Of a DNA stretch of 61,751 bases, positions 1-8,929 are shown piece by piece. The translations under genes were made by a program, and so were the position numbers. Numbering within the stretch: the first letter of the stretch is position 1; every line of letters starts with the position of its first letter. The notes under the pieces are model-generated. The model was not told the DNA's origin. It searched no databases and saw only the letters and a program-made list of their open reading frames with translations. The stretch is from positions 1 to 61,751 of the forward strand of contig JALGZP010000017.1 of the NCBI GenBank assembly GCA_025774845.1, written 5' to 3'. This stretch comes from a bacterium (GTDB lineage: Bacteria > Arandabacterota > Arandabacteria > Arandabacterales > Arandabacteraceae).

Positions 1-8
1 AGTCACCG

Positions 9-1256
9 ATGCACATGCCAAACCATGTCCGATCCCGTGGCTTCTGGCTGCAAACACTGGTTATCGCGGCGCTTGGAACCGCTATTTCCATTCTGGCTTA
101 CATCTATACACGCCCCCCTGTTCTCAGATTCGATGAGAACTACTACTTCCCGCTCGCCGAGGGAATTGCAGGGGGCGTTTACCAGGACGGTTATATAATC
201 CGTCCTCCGCTCTACCCGCTCTTGCTTGCGGGGATCTTTAAACTTGTGGGAACGGGTTTCGGGGCCGTGCTCCTCGTCGAGAGCATTCTGAGAGGTGCGG
301 TGATCGCCGGAGTGGCTTTTCTGGGAAAGAGATATGTTACCCCGTTCGCGGGGCTTGCCGGTGCTTTCCTGCTTGCAGTCTATCCGGCCTTGATATGGAC
401 CTATACAAGGTTCCTGACCGAGATTCTCTACATACCTCTCTTCCTGGTTTCGTTTTTCCTGCTTGAGAAGGCGGTGAAGTCGGAGCGGTCGTCGGATATG
501 GCTGTTGCCGGTATCTTCTCGGGCCTGGCAACACTTGCAAGGTCCACATCGCTTTTGTTCACGCTGGTCATCGCGGTCTGGCTTGTGTTTCGGAAATCGC
601 AGAGCGGGAGGTTCTCCCGAAGGAATTTCGGCAGTGCGGCCCTGCTCGTCGTCATGCTTCTGGTTACGATATCGCCATGGACGATCCGTAACGCTGTTGT
701 CCACAAGGCGTTCATTCCGGTCGACAATGCCGCCGCGTTCAACCTGTATCTTATAACTTCAGGTAAAAAGTTACAGGAGGTGACTCACGAGTGGGAGTCA
801 TGGGGGAGCCAGGCCGAGAGACAAAGGGAAGGCATGAGGCGCTGGCGGGAATACCTCCGGGAAGATCCGGCATTTCACATCAAACGTATGGGAACGATTC
901 TCCCCAGGTTGTTTGATACTTCCCGCCAACCCGCACACAATGCCCTCTCGGCCATACAATATGGCGGAGGTAGCAGGCAGAGCACTGTGCTTAAGCGGGT
1001 GCTCGCAATTCTCGTTCCCGTCACCTTCTGGCTGATAACCGCCGGTGGTATCATCGGGATCGTGAGGTTCGAACATCAAGCCCACCGGAGAACCCTGCTC
1101 ATCATTACCGTGGTCTACTTCATTCTTCTGCACGCGATGACCCTGGCAAGACTGCGTTTTCTGCTTCCGGTGAATGCTTTGCTTGCGATATACGCAGGGG
1201 CTCTTATCGGCTGGGGTCTATCCAGATTGGGCTGGACCAGGCGTAGTCTCCCTTAG
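9..1256 (+). CDS. GT-C family membrane glycosyltransferase (ArnT/PMT-like)
   Basis: A 415-residue polytopic membrane protein. It has a short cytoplasmic N-terminus, a first membrane helix at about residues 14-32, then an acidic luminal/periplasmic loop with an R-F-D-E-N-Y-Y motif near residue 40 and an R-P-P-L-Y-P motif near residue 65. This order (acidic pair after the first helix, then RPP.YP) is typical of GT39/PMT_2 enzymes that move sugars from polyprenyl-phosphate donors. Further hydrophobic helices follow through the C-terminus. The acceptor cannot be read from sequence. The frame is open to the window edge, so the true start could lie upstream; ATG at 9 or 15 are both plausible. The 3' end runs 53 bp into the end of the convergent PHP-domain gene. 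The family call is solid, the substrate unknown. Confidence 0.75.
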   Translation: MHMPNHVRSRGFWLQTLVIAALGTAISILAYIYTRPPVLRFDENYYFPLAEGIAGGVYQDGYIIRPPLYPLLLAGIFKLVGTGFGAVLLVESILRGAVIAGVAFLGKRYVTPFAGLAGAFLLAVYPALIWTYTRFLTEILYIPLFLVSFFLLEKAVKSERSSDMAVAGIFSGLATLARSTSLLFTLVIAVWLVFRKSQSGRFSRRNFGSAALLVVMLLVTISPWTIRNAVVHKAFIPVDNAAAFNLYLITSGKKLQEVTHEWESWGSQAERQREGMRRWREYLREDPAFHIKRMGTILPRLFDTSRQPAHNALSAIQYGGGSRQSTVLKRVLAILVPVTFWLITAGGIIGIVRFEHQAHRRTLLIITVVYFILLHAMTLARLRFLLPVNALLAIYAGALIGWGLSRLGWTRRSLP

Positions 1257-3477
1257 TGGTCAGTGCACGCAGGTAGTAATAGGCCGCTGAATCGGGTGCC
1301 CGGGTTTCCCACTCGAATGAAATCTCCTGTCGCCGGGAGACTTGCTGAAAGACCGTCTCTCTCGCGCTGATTATCTCTACGGACACAAGTGAATCCGGGG
1401 ATGCCGCGTGGCCTGTGAATCTGAGTCCGCTGGCTCCCTCTATTACTTCTCCCATCAGGTGCCCGTTACACCTGAAGTCGACAACGATACGGCCTCCGGT
1501 AAGGGCGAATGTCCTCCGCTTCTTCATCGCCTCAAAAATGGACTCGGATGTCAGCGATGTCGCGTACACACCGGTAAGCCCGGCTTCTTCACTCAAGGCC
1601 GTGAAGCAGTTGTGGAAATCGCTGCCTGCGATGAACCCGAACCTGTAACCACGCGCAAGTCCGTCCTGTACGAACTTTCCCTCTACCTTGTCCCGTTCTT
1701 CTTCGTTGCCCTTCATGCTTTCGAAAATACCGTGGACCGAACACATCTCCACAACCGGTTCGGCGGCGGGGTTGAAGTAATCCCAGTCGTAGGGTGCAAA
1801 CTTCTGGGCAACATGATGCGGTACGAGAACCGCATCGTGCTCTACTGCATACCCCTGGAGGGCGGCCGGTGTCATCCCGTCCTCATATCGAAACACGTCT
1901 CCATCACCTGGATAGAGCATATTCCAGTGCCCGAAGTCATGTTGTGCCCAACCCTTGCTTGCTTCATAGCCATGCAGGCATACATAGTCGCCTTCGGTAA
2001 GTATGTCGGCCACTGTCTTATACCATGCGAACTCACCGGGGGTGAGCGTGTTGTCGTGATCCGTCACACAGATGAAATCGAGACCACGGTGATCCCTTGC
2101 AAGTAGCATCGATACATCCGGGTAGGCCCTGCCGTCGGAGAACGAGGTATGATTATGGTGATCACCGAAATAGACGCTCAGATTCTCTCCTCTGTAGTCG
2201 ATTGAATACTGCGCTTGCTCCGGAGCGATTATTCTCCACCCGGCTTGATTGCTGTCTGCCATCTCGGATCGGGCGGATGGAAATCCGACCTCTTTGAGGT
2301 TGGGAAGGACGAATTCATTCAGAAAAATCGATCCTGAGTACTCCCAGATCAGCACAAGCCGGTCGTCACACACACAGTCAAACCAGTTGATGAAGTTCTT
2401 CTGCATCCGGAAATCGACCTTGCAGGTCTGGCTCATACCGTTCTCACCGAGTCTTCGCATATAAAACCTGGTGCTGCGATACATGAACCTCGACGCCCAG
2501 GCAATCCAGGTGTTCCCATCACCATCGGCAAAGCAGCGTACCCGCCAGGTCTCACGATCACCCGGGTTGTCTATCCCGTCTTCGAGACCGATCATCCCCG
2601 GCAGGGCCGCGGCGGGTTGGCATCTGTCACTTCCACCGGGAACCCTGTGCCAGGTAACAATGGTGTTTTCACCGGTACCAGCTATGTGCGGCTCCCAGTT
2701 GTGTGCATAGCCGTCCCCGCAGAGATCCTCAACCTGCTTAAGCTCGTCCTGGATAACCTCTCTTGCTTTGATTCTGAACAGCCCCCCATCATATTCATCC
2801 CAGACCACAAGGGCGCGGTCCGCGTCAAGTAGATGAAAATCAGGCCGCGAGACCGGGTTCTCACTCTCATGGACCGTGAATGGCCGGCCCACACCGGCTT
2901 CATACCTGTTTGCCACTACGCGATAAACTCCTTCGTCCCAGCGAGTGTATACGAACCAGGTCGTCCCTTCGATCAGAGCTACTTTGACCTGACTGTCAAA
3001 ACCCGCCGCCGTCGAGATCGTAATTTCCCGGGAAGGCTGCATACTCGTCACGTAGGTTGCCCTTATCGTCCATTGACCATTCCTGTATGAACTCCATGCC
3101 ACCCAGATCCCGCCACGATCATCTACGGCGACCGATGGTGCGAATTCGATCTCACCATCGACATCGATCCGGATACGCTCTATCGCTGCCCCGCTGTCGC
3201 CTCTGGGAATTCTCGCGAGGTAGACATGACTCTCGTATCCCTCGCGGACATCATAGGCTACATATGCAAATTCAGGTGTAATCGCCAGAGCGGGAAGTTC
3301 ACCCCACCCGTCCTCTTTGGCGTGGATCTTGAGGGGTTTTTCTTTGAGATCGAGAGACCGGAAATCGGCATTGGTCGGACCGGCGTGGCACCGGCCAACC
3401 GCCCCGCCAACCAGACAACCTGCGATCAGTAGCATTACTACGATCTGCCGGCGGTAAGTCCGTCCAGTATCCGCCAT
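1204..3477 (-). CDS. Secreted PHP-domain phosphoesterase-like protein
   Basis: A 757-residue protein with an N-terminal hydrophobic export segment and a long beta-rich N-terminal half that resembles a propeller or exo-alpha-sialidase-like sensor region; I cannot name it. The PHP domain starts at about residue 437 with G-D-H-H-N-H-T-S (D439 to H443), followed by V-T-D-H-D-N, an H-H-V-A segment and G-S-D-F-H-N. These are the metal-binding blocks of PHP phosphoesterases, seen also in DUF3604-type proteins. A beta-sandwich-like tail follows. I chose ATG 3477 over GTG 3492 because GGGGAGG sits about 6 bases upstream of the ATG. It is the last gene of the rsmA-pdxJ operon; the overlap with pdxJ depends on which start is used. 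The substrate is unknown. Confidence 0.8.
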   Translation of the reverse strand: MADTGRTYRRQIVVMLLIAGCLVGGAVGRCHAGPTNADFRSLDLKEKPLKIHAKEDGWGELPALAITPEFAYVAYDVREGYESHVYLARIPRGDSGAAIERIRIDVDGEIEFAPSVAVDDRGGIWVAWSSYRNGQWTIRATYVTSMQPSREITISTAAGFDSQVKVALIEGTTWFVYTRWDEGVYRVVANRYEAGVGRPFTVHESENPVSRPDFHLLDADRALVVWDEYDGGLFRIKAREVIQDELKQVEDLCGDGYAHNWEPHIAGTGENTIVTWHRVPGGSDRCQPAAALPGMIGLEDGIDNPGDRETWRVRCFADGDGNTWIAWASRFMYRSTRFYMRRLGENGMSQTCKVDFRMQKNFINWFDCVCDDRLVLIWEYSGSIFLNEFVLPNLKEVGFPSARSEMADSNQAGWRIIAPEQAQYSIDYRGENLSVYFGDHHNHTSFSDGRAYPDVSMLLARDHRGLDFICVTDHDNTLTPGEFAWYKTVADILTEGDYVCLHGYEASKGWAQHDFGHWNMLYPGDGDVFRYEDGMTPAALQGYAVEHDAVLVPHHVAQKFAPYDWDYFNPAAEPVVEMCSVHGIFESMKGNEEERDKVEGKFVQDGLARGYRFGFIAGSDFHNCFTALSEEAGLTGVYATSLTSESIFEAMKKRRTFALTGGRIVVDFRCNGHLMGEVIEGASGLRFTGHAASPDSLVSVEIISARETVFQQVSRRQEISFEWETRAPDSAAYYYLRALTTKGDYAWSSPIWIDPSR

Positions 3478-3491
3478 TTCATTCCTCCCCA

Positions 3492-4205
3492 CTATCCCAT
3501 CAGCGCCAGCATTTCCCTTACAGCCTGGGTCATCCCGACCATGATCGCACGGGCGACGATGCTGTGCCCTATGCTCATCTCCTCTATCTCTTTAATCCCG
3601 GACATTCCACCAATGTTCCTGTAGTTGAGCCCATGTCCGGCACTGACTTTCAGTCCGCCCTTGGAGGCAAACGTTGCCGCTTTGGCGATTTTCTCTATCT
3701 CTATCGCCTTTGCTTCAGCATCCCTGGCTTCAGCGTATGTCCCGGTATGTAACTCGACTATTGCGGCACCCGCCTCGATCGACGCTTTTATCTGCGCAAC
3801 TTCAGGATCGACGAATGCACTCACAGCAATACCGGCACCGGTGAGTTCGCCGATGGCCTTTTCCAGATCCGCGAAGTTACCCTTGACGTCAAGCCCGCCT
3901 TCGGTGGTGAGCTCCTGTCGTTTCTCGGGTACAAGTGTGACAATATCGGGGAGGATCTCTCTTGCAATTCCTATCATCTCGGTCGTAGCGGCCATTTCCA
4001 GGTTGAGCCTGGTCTTTATCACCTGTCTCAGGATCCTGACATCCCGGTCCTGTATGTGTCGTCTGTCTTCCCTGAGATGGACGACTATGCCGTGAGCTCC
4101 GGCAAGCTCGACCAGCAGCGCTGCGGTGACCGGATCGGGAATATCGATTCCTCGCGCCTGTCTGACATTGGCAACATGATCAACGTTTACCGCAAGCCTC
4201 ACCAT
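3492..4205 (-). CDS. pdxJ: Pyridoxine 5'-phosphate synthase PdxJ
   Basis: This 237-residue protein matches PdxJ over its full length: N-terminal V-N-V-D-H-V-A-N-V-R-Q-A-R, the H-L-R-E-D-R-R-H-I-Q-D block, an L-E-M-A segment, V-T-L-V-P-E-K-R-Q-E, and G-H-G-L-N-Y near the end. PdxJ condenses 1-deoxy-D-xylulose 5-phosphate with 3-amino-2-oxopropyl phosphate to make pyridoxine 5'-phosphate, the last ring-forming step of DXP-dependent vitamin B6 synthesis. The TIM-barrel length is normal. A GGAGG Shine-Dalgarno sequence lies just upstream of the ATG. The gene is 15 bases after the small membrane-protein gene in the rsmA operon. The partner pdxA, one step earlier in the pathway, is in another operon at 37752, so both enzymes of this branch are in the window. 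Confidence 0.97.
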   Translation of the reverse strand: MVRLAVNVDHVANVRQARGIDIPDPVTAALLVELAGAHGIVVHLREDRRHIQDRDVRILRQVIKTRLNLEMAATTEMIGIAREILPDIVTLVPEKRQELTTEGGLDVKGNFADLEKAIGELTGAGIAVSAFVDPEVAQIKASIEAGAAIVELHTGTYAEARDAEAKAIEIEKIAKAATFASKGGLKVSAGHGLNYRNIGGMSGIKEIEEMSIGHSIVARAIMVGMTQAVREMLALMG

Positions 4206-4220
4206 TTGACCGTACCTCCG

Positions 4221-4670
4221 CTATCGCATACGCTTCTTAAGCCTGACCTCACGGATAAGGCTGTCACCATCCGATATGCCCAGTGTCACAGTCCGCCAGC
4301 GCCGCTTCTCATCACTAGAATCTAAGCCATAGGCTATCCGACCTCCAGCTTTTTCAACTGCGCGGGTGATCTCGTGATTGGCCCTGAAGACAGAGGCTTC
4401 CCGCGAGAGTTCAAGCAGATCACAGGTCACATCATGCTCCCCCAGAACAAGGGTCGAGGTCGAGGACTTCGCCGGTTCTATGGCTGCGCACACACTGTCT
4501 ATCGCCGCATTGAGCACTGCTGCATCCGCGCGTTCATCCCGCACGAAAATCCCGCGTACGGGTTGCCGCATCGCATACGCAACAACGGTAACAGTGAACA
4601 CAAGGATGATTATGAGGATAGATTTCAGGCTTAGCGGACCTCTACGGTGCGGTTCCTTCCGGCGAGACAT
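4221..4670 (-). CDS. Small single-pass membrane protein, function unknown
   Basis: A 149-residue protein (ATG 4670; an in-frame TTG lies one codon upstream). A basic cytoplasmic start rich in R and K is followed by one hydrophobic helix at about residues 17-34, then a soluble domain with two Cys residues and a basic tail (K-K-R-M-R). The soluble part has the size of a short alpha/beta domain, but I see no family motif. It sits between the lipoprotein gene at 4680 and pdxJ with very short gaps (9 and 15 bases), so it is co-transcribed. A divisome- or envelope-linked role would be a guess; the function is unknown. Confidence 0.6.
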   Translation of the reverse strand: MSRRKEPHRRGPLSLKSILIIILVFTVTVVAYAMRQPVRGIFVRDERADAAVLNAAIDSVCAAIEPAKSSTSTLVLGEHDVTCDLLELSREASVFRANHEITRAVEKAGGRIAYGLDSSDEKRRWRTVTLGISDGDSLIREVRLKKRMR

Positions 4671-4679
4671 CAATTCTTG

Positions 4680-5321
4680 TTAGAGCCCTCTTGTCTTGAT
4701 CTCGGATAGCTGGGTCGACGCAGCAAACGGGTTCTTCTTGGTCTCCTTGATTCTCAGTATCGTCCAGAGTTCCGGCTGCTCTGGATCAGGTCTGACCATT
4801 ATATCCAGTAGGCTCTCGTGAACCCAGAGGATTCGCTCTTCCTCCCCCGGTTCCTCTATGTAGACCTTGATCTCGGGCTCGAAAATCTCACAGACGCCCT
4901 GGATAAGCGTTGTCTCCGGCGGATCGTCCGTAATGAACTCACGCCAGCAATCTTCCCAGTCGCTCCCGACTCCGGACCTCTCCAGATGAAACTCTATCTT
5001 CTTGACATGGGCATCGTCGAACATGTTTTCAGTGGAGGCCTTGTCCTCTTCTTTGCCCCACCACGGGCTGTCCTTGGGGAGCCCGAGACTGTCGGCGACT
5101 TCATCGGTGAACTCGAATTCGAAATAGAAATCAAGCGCCTCGTCGTAGAGTTCGGGATCCTCCTCCTCGTAAGCATAACCGAAGAAGTTGAGGAGGTTGT
5201 CCGGAGTCTTTCTATTGTAATCCGTTACGGGACCGTTGCCTCCATTGTCCGAGACCCCGCACCCCGTGGCCGCAAGCAAGCCGAGAAGAATCGCCAGAAG
5301 AACCCACACACCGCATCTCAT
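4680..5321 (-). CDS. Lipoprotein, NTF2-like fold suspected (paralogue of next upstream gene)
   Basis: A 213-residue predicted lipoprotein. The start at ATG 5321 is chosen because AAGGAGG lies 8 bases upstream; a longer frame beginning at 5357 would overlap the upstream gene and place 12 extra residues before the signal peptide. The signal peptide ends in the lipobox A-A-T-G-C. The mature part begins with a T-P-D-N-L-L-N-F-F segment, then an acidic helical stretch and alternating hydrophobic strands ending W-T-I-L-R-I-K-E. It shares layout with the 202-residue lipoprotein encoded directly upstream (N-terminal helix, Y-D/E-A-L or Y-N-K-L-F block, aromatic-rich DF.F segment, W-..-I-R/W-E end). 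The pair looks like a tandem duplication. No function is assigned. Confidence 0.7.
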   Translation of the reverse strand: MRCGVWVLLAILLGLLAATGCGVSDNGGNGPVTDYNRKTPDNLLNFFGYAYEEEDPELYDEALDFYFEFEFTDEVADSLGLPKDSPWWGKEEDKASTENMFDDAHVKKIEFHLERSGVGSDWEDCWREFITDDPPETTLIQGVCEIFEPEIKVYIEEPGEEERILWVHESLLDIMVRPDPEQPELWTILRIKETKKNPFAASTQLSEIKTRGL

Positions 5322-5334
5322 CTCTCCAACCTCC

Positions 5335-5943
5335 TTAGATAGTTGATCGAATCTCACCTTTTAGTATCCCCCATGTCTGTCTATCATCGTCATCCGCCTC
5401 AAGCCGGAAGTCCTCCCATTCATGTATGTACCACAGACCATCCTCATAAAGCCTCAGGTGGAAGATGGCCGTTCCGGCATAACTCTCGAGTATCCCCTGA
5501 GGGTTGACAATTCTCAGCCGGTAACCCTCTTGAACCACATAGATGCTGTCGGTCTCCGTTACTACCTTCTCCTCGTCTCCAGCGAAACTGAGCAGTATAT
5601 TCGCAGTCTGGCCCTGATCGAGCAGACGCTGGGCCACCTGCTGTTCCGTCTCGGCATCCCAGTCCGAGAGCGCGCCCGGATAGAAGTTCTCAAGCTCAAG
5701 CACATCGCTCGGATCGGCGACGAATACGAAATCTTCGGCAAAGAGTTTGTTGTATTCGGTAACGATCTTGCCCTCAAGCGAATTGATAAGGTTTGAGATA
5801 ACCAGGGTGGGTTCAAACGGCGGCACGATATCCGTCGGACCGCTCGTTCCCGTGGGGGCATCACCTTCCCTGACGGTGAACGCATCACATGAAACCAGAC
5901 AGAGTGCGACAACCATACCGGCCACTCCAATTCTAAAACACAT
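5335..5943 (-). CDS. Lipoprotein, function unknown
   Basis: A 202-residue predicted lipoprotein with signal peptide and lipobox C-L-V-S-C. The mature region carries an N-terminal helix (V-I-S-N-L-I-N-S-L), a Y-N-K-L-F-A-E-D-F-V-F block, and a C-terminal beta-rich part ending W-Y-I-H-E-W-E-D and W-G-I-L-K-G-E-I-R. The arrangement (helix, helix, curved sheet) resembles small NTF2-like or SnoaL-like domains, which is an inference from pattern only. The ATG overlaps the stop of the upstream beta-barrel gene by 11 bases, so translation is probably coupled. The next gene downstream is its likely paralogue. Confidence 0.7.
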   Translation of the reverse strand: MCFRIGVAGMVVALCLVSCDAFTVREGDAPTGTSGPTDIVPPFEPTLVISNLINSLEGKIVTEYNKLFAEDFVFVADPSDVLELENFYPGALSDWDAETEQQVAQRLLDQGQTANILLSFAGDEEKVVTETDSIYVVQEGYRLRIVNPQGILESYAGTAIFHLRLYEDGLWYIHEWEDFRLEADDDDRQTWGILKGEIRSTI

Positions 5944-7966
5944 GGGAAGCCTCTAGTTCTATGTTTCGGTAACTCTTGAAGTCCTTATTAACAGTTGTGC
6001 CCTCTTTATTATTCTGCTGTATCGACAACGATATCTTCGTCTTTTCCCCGACATCGTACTTGAAGACCATCTTTCCAGTAATGTCGGTTCTGACTCTTTC
6101 ATAATCGAGGACTTTCTCGCCATCTTCGTAATCCCAGCTCTGCTGCATGAAATACGACTGGTTTACCGCCAATGTGAGAAACTTCCCTAGCTTATAATCA
6201 CAGCCGAGTCTGAGGGTGTGTGTTTCCGTCTCCGCCGACCGGTTGTATGACCGCCGGCCGCCGAGATTGAGGTAGCCACCCTGATCCTGGAACTTGTAAC
6301 TGTGATTAAAGCTGGTCTTAAGCCCGCGGTAGACGGGAACCGCAAACCGGGTTTGCACATTCGAGCTCCTTACCAGGGTGTTCTTCGACTCGCCGAAATG
6401 ATAGTAGGTGAAGATAGCGGACAAGTCATAAGTCTGGGTTATGTCTATATTGCGAAATGTCTTGACCGAATACCTGCCGGAAACCCTGTACTTCCTCGTC
6501 GTATTGTTGTTGGCCGACGCAGCCGCCCTGACATAAACCGATTGTTCTTCAGAAAATTCCCCACCCAACTTCATTGCAATCTTCTCAAGCGGGTCGTAGT
6601 TGAGATCCATGCTCACTCTATTGCTGAGCCGATCACGGTCCTTCGGAGTCGCGATCTTGTCATCGTAGAATACCGAAACCATATCGGACAGCGCCGTCAT
6701 GCTGAGGTCGGCTTTCGGCCCGAGATTCTGGCTGAGTTTCAGGCTGAGCGAGCTGTGTATATCGTCTCCGGTATTTGCCGTGGTGTACTCGCTCCTGGTC
6801 ACCTCTCTCCCACCACCAAGATTAAACCGCGCACCCCTCCAGGCCTGAATCTTGGCACTGGCGGCCAGGGATGAGTTGCCAATCTTGTTGTTCTTGTCTG
6901 TTCCCAGCTTGAACTCCCGTCTCGAAGTTCGGAACCCGACGGACACATCCCACGTCACCCTTTCGATCACCCCGAACGATGCCTTCACTCCCGCTCTTCT
7001 CGTGCCGCTTGTTTCCATTTCCTGCTTCTTTTCCTTGGGTTCGGGATGCTGTTTTTCCTGGCTCGAGCGGGCGGCATCGAAATCGATCTTGATACCGGGG
7101 GTCACTTCGTAGTTCATCGAGAACGACAGGTTCTGGGTAAGAGTCCTGTCCTCGGAGGTGAATACCGACACGCCGCTCGAGTCGACGGACGAATCAAGAA
7201 GCATCCGCCTCCCGCTGTAATTGACGGTGGTCTTGAGGTCTTCAGTGGGAGAATACGAAAGCGATGCCGTTATATCCTGCTTTGAGCCCCGGTTCCTCAC
7301 ATCTGCAAAGGAGTTTTCGGTAGAACCCGCAACCGTCTTCAGGGTCACATCCACCACATCGGTTAATGCCCTGGAAAATTCCGATGAAACCGTCAGGTCC
7401 TGCTTCTTCTTCCTGTCCTGAGGCTCACCACCACCGAGTCCGAATCTATACGCATTGACTTGAGCGCTGTAACTCAGTCCGAAATTGATATCATCATTCA
7501 GCGTGTACTTGAGCTTCGCGCTCGTACGGTCGTTTGAGTCCGACCGATTAAGTGTGCTGTTCTCACGGGCATGCACGGTCGCATTGAGATTGAGACTGAG
7601 CTTTTCGGACAGCCGTCTCTGGAGGGCGATCTTGGCATCCCAGTTGGTCACATCTTTGCGCCTGCTTATCGTTACATCGTACTTGGGATGCGTGCCCCAC
7701 AGCAATGACCCGGGATCTTGAAAAAGCGGTTTGCCTCGCCGGGTCCGTGTTGCCTCGGCTTCGATTTCGTCCTCGTCCTGGTCGTGTCCCGTCTCATCCC
7801 CGGGAGAGATGCTGTCAGGCTGCTCCCCGGCCAGACTGTCGGGTGATCCTGCCTGGAGGCTGTCAGCCACCGCAGCACTGTCAGCCGGCTCCGACGCCAG
7901 ACTTATCCCAACCAACACTAAGACAACTGCAAAGAAGATTACCGGTGCCACTGGCCCCCACCTCAC
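5933..7966 (-). CDS. Outer-membrane beta-barrel protein
   Basis: A 677-residue exported protein. The N-terminal signal peptide ends in S-L-A-S-E, followed by a low-complexity region rich in S, D, A and E (about residues 28-75). The rest is a long run of amphipathic strands with alternating residues and charged loops, for example segments around K-L-S-L-N-L-N-A-T and K-T-S-F-N-H-S-Y-K-F. It ends in a terminal phenylalanine (S-H-V-F), the usual BAM recognition signal for outer-membrane barrels. I recognise no named family; in size and style it is like uncharacterised barrel proteins in FCB genomes. The GTG start overlaps the rsmA stop as GTGA, so the two are translationally coupled. Location: outer membrane; ligand unknown. 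Confidence 0.75.
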   Translation of the reverse strand: MRWGPVAPVIFFAVVLVLVGISLASEPADSAAVADSLQAGSPDSLAGEQPDSISPGDETGHDQDEDEIEAEATRTRRGKPLFQDPGSLLWGTHPKYDVTISRRKDVTNWDAKIALQRRLSEKLSLNLNATVHARENSTLNRSDSNDRTSAKLKYTLNDDINFGLSYSAQVNAYRFGLGGGEPQDRKKKQDLTVSSEFSRALTDVVDVTLKTVAGSTENSFADVRNRGSKQDITASLSYSPTEDLKTTVNYSGRRMLLDSSVDSSGVSVFTSEDRTLTQNLSFSMNYEVTPGIKIDFDAARSSQEKQHPEPKEKKQEMETSGTRRAGVKASFGVIERVTWDVSVGFRTSRREFKLGTDKNNKIGNSSLAASAKIQAWRGARFNLGGGREVTRSEYTTANTGDDIHSSLSLKLSQNLGPKADLSMTALSDMVSVFYDDKIATPKDRDRLSNRVSMDLNYDPLEKIAMKLGGEFSEEQSVYVRAAASANNNTTRKYRVSGRYSVKTFRNIDITQTYDLSAIFTYYHFGESKNTLVRSSNVQTRFAVPVYRGLKTSFNHSYKFQDQGGYLNLGGRRSYNRSAETETHTLRLGCDYKLGKFLTLAVNQSYFMQQSWDYEDGEKVLDYERVRTDITGKMVFKYDVGEKTKISLSIQQNNKEGTTVNKDFKSYRNIELEASHVF

Positions 7967-8901
7967 CCGACAACGTCCTTGATGGCGTTGGAGAGATCAA
8001 CAAACTGCTGGATCGAGGTATCCTCAGGTCTGTTACTGAGTTCCACGCCTGACATACGGCCGAGCTCGCCAATAAGCTTTGGGGTGAGCCCCGGTACCTT
8101 CCGGAGGCTGCTCTTCAGGGTTTTTCGCCTCTGCCCGAACGCCGCTCTTATCGTCTGAAAGAAAAGCCCCTCGTCTCTCACGTCAAGGGTATAGCGTTCA
8201 AGCACTTCCAAGCGCACGGCAGCTGACCGTACGTCAGGACGTGGATAAAAACTTGTTGGTTTTATGGTGAACAGTACCTCGGGTCTGAAATGGTACTGGA
8301 TATATATCGACAGCGATGAATAGTCCTTTGATCCGGGACCCGCGACCATGCGTCTGGCGAATTCTTCCTGGACTGTCAGTACAGCAGTCGAGAAGTGATG
8401 CTTCGCGTCGACGAGATGCATCAGGATGGCGCTGGTTATGTAATACGGGAGGTTCCCCACGACTTTCCAATCCGTGACATCTTCGTAAGGAGCGATGAGA
8501 CCACCCAGATCAACCTTGAGGAAATTTGCCTCGGCCACTTCGACCCTGCCGGTAGCCTCGGTTTCGCTACGTAAGACAGAGGCCAGGCGCCGGTCTATCT
8601 CAACGGCCACGACTTGCCTGGCCGACGCCGCGAGCCGGCCGGTAAGGGCCCCAAGGCCGGGACCGATCTCGATCACGCCCTGCCCGTTCCCGAGACCCAA
8701 CTCGTTTGTTATCTTCTCAGCTATGTTGTCATCGATGAGAATATGCTGGCCGAGGCTTTTTCTGAGGCGTATGCCGGAATCACGGAGGATGCCCCACTGC
8801 GAAAGTGCAGCGCAGATACAAAAAGCGGGGATGGCCGTCAGAAGGCTCTCCCCGAGGGATGATCGTACGAGCTCTGTTGTGACCGCTTGCCAGAGGTTCA
8901 C
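7963..8901 (-). CDS. rsmA: 16S rRNA (adenine 1518/1519-N6) dimethyltransferase RsmA/KsgA, N-terminally extended
   Basis: The core from about residue 45 is a textbook RsmA: R-K-S-L-G-Q-H, SAM motif I as E-I-G-P-G-L-G-A-L-T, the acidic V-E-I-D-R, and the catalytic N-L-P-Y-Y-I block. It dimethylates two adjacent adenines near the 3' end of 16S rRNA late in 30S assembly. The protein is 312 residues, longer than the usual 260-280, because of about 43 extra N-terminal residues with a hydrophobic stretch (residues 20-35). GTG 8901 has AAAGGTG a few bases upstream, and no other ATG, GTG or TTG occurs in frame before the conserved core, so the extension appears real. It is the first gene of an operon driven by the promoter at 9001-9029. 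Confidence 0.93.
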   Translation of the reverse strand: MNLWQAVTTELVRSSLGESLLTAIPAFCICAALSQWGILRDSGIRLRKSLGQHILIDDNIAEKITNELGLGNGQGVIEIGPGLGALTGRLAASARQVVAVEIDRRLASVLRSETEATGRVEVAEANFLKVDLGGLIAPYEDVTDWKVVGNLPYYITSAILMHLVDAKHHFSTAVLTVQEEFARRMVAGPGSKDYSSLSIYIQYHFRPEVLFTIKPTSFYPRPDVRSAAVRLEVLERYTLDVRDEGLFFQTIRAAFGQRRKTLKSSLRKVPGLTPKLIGELGRMSGVELSNRPEDTSIQQFVDLSNAIKDVVG

Positions 8902-8929
8902 ATCTTCACCTTTGATCTAAACCCTTACC

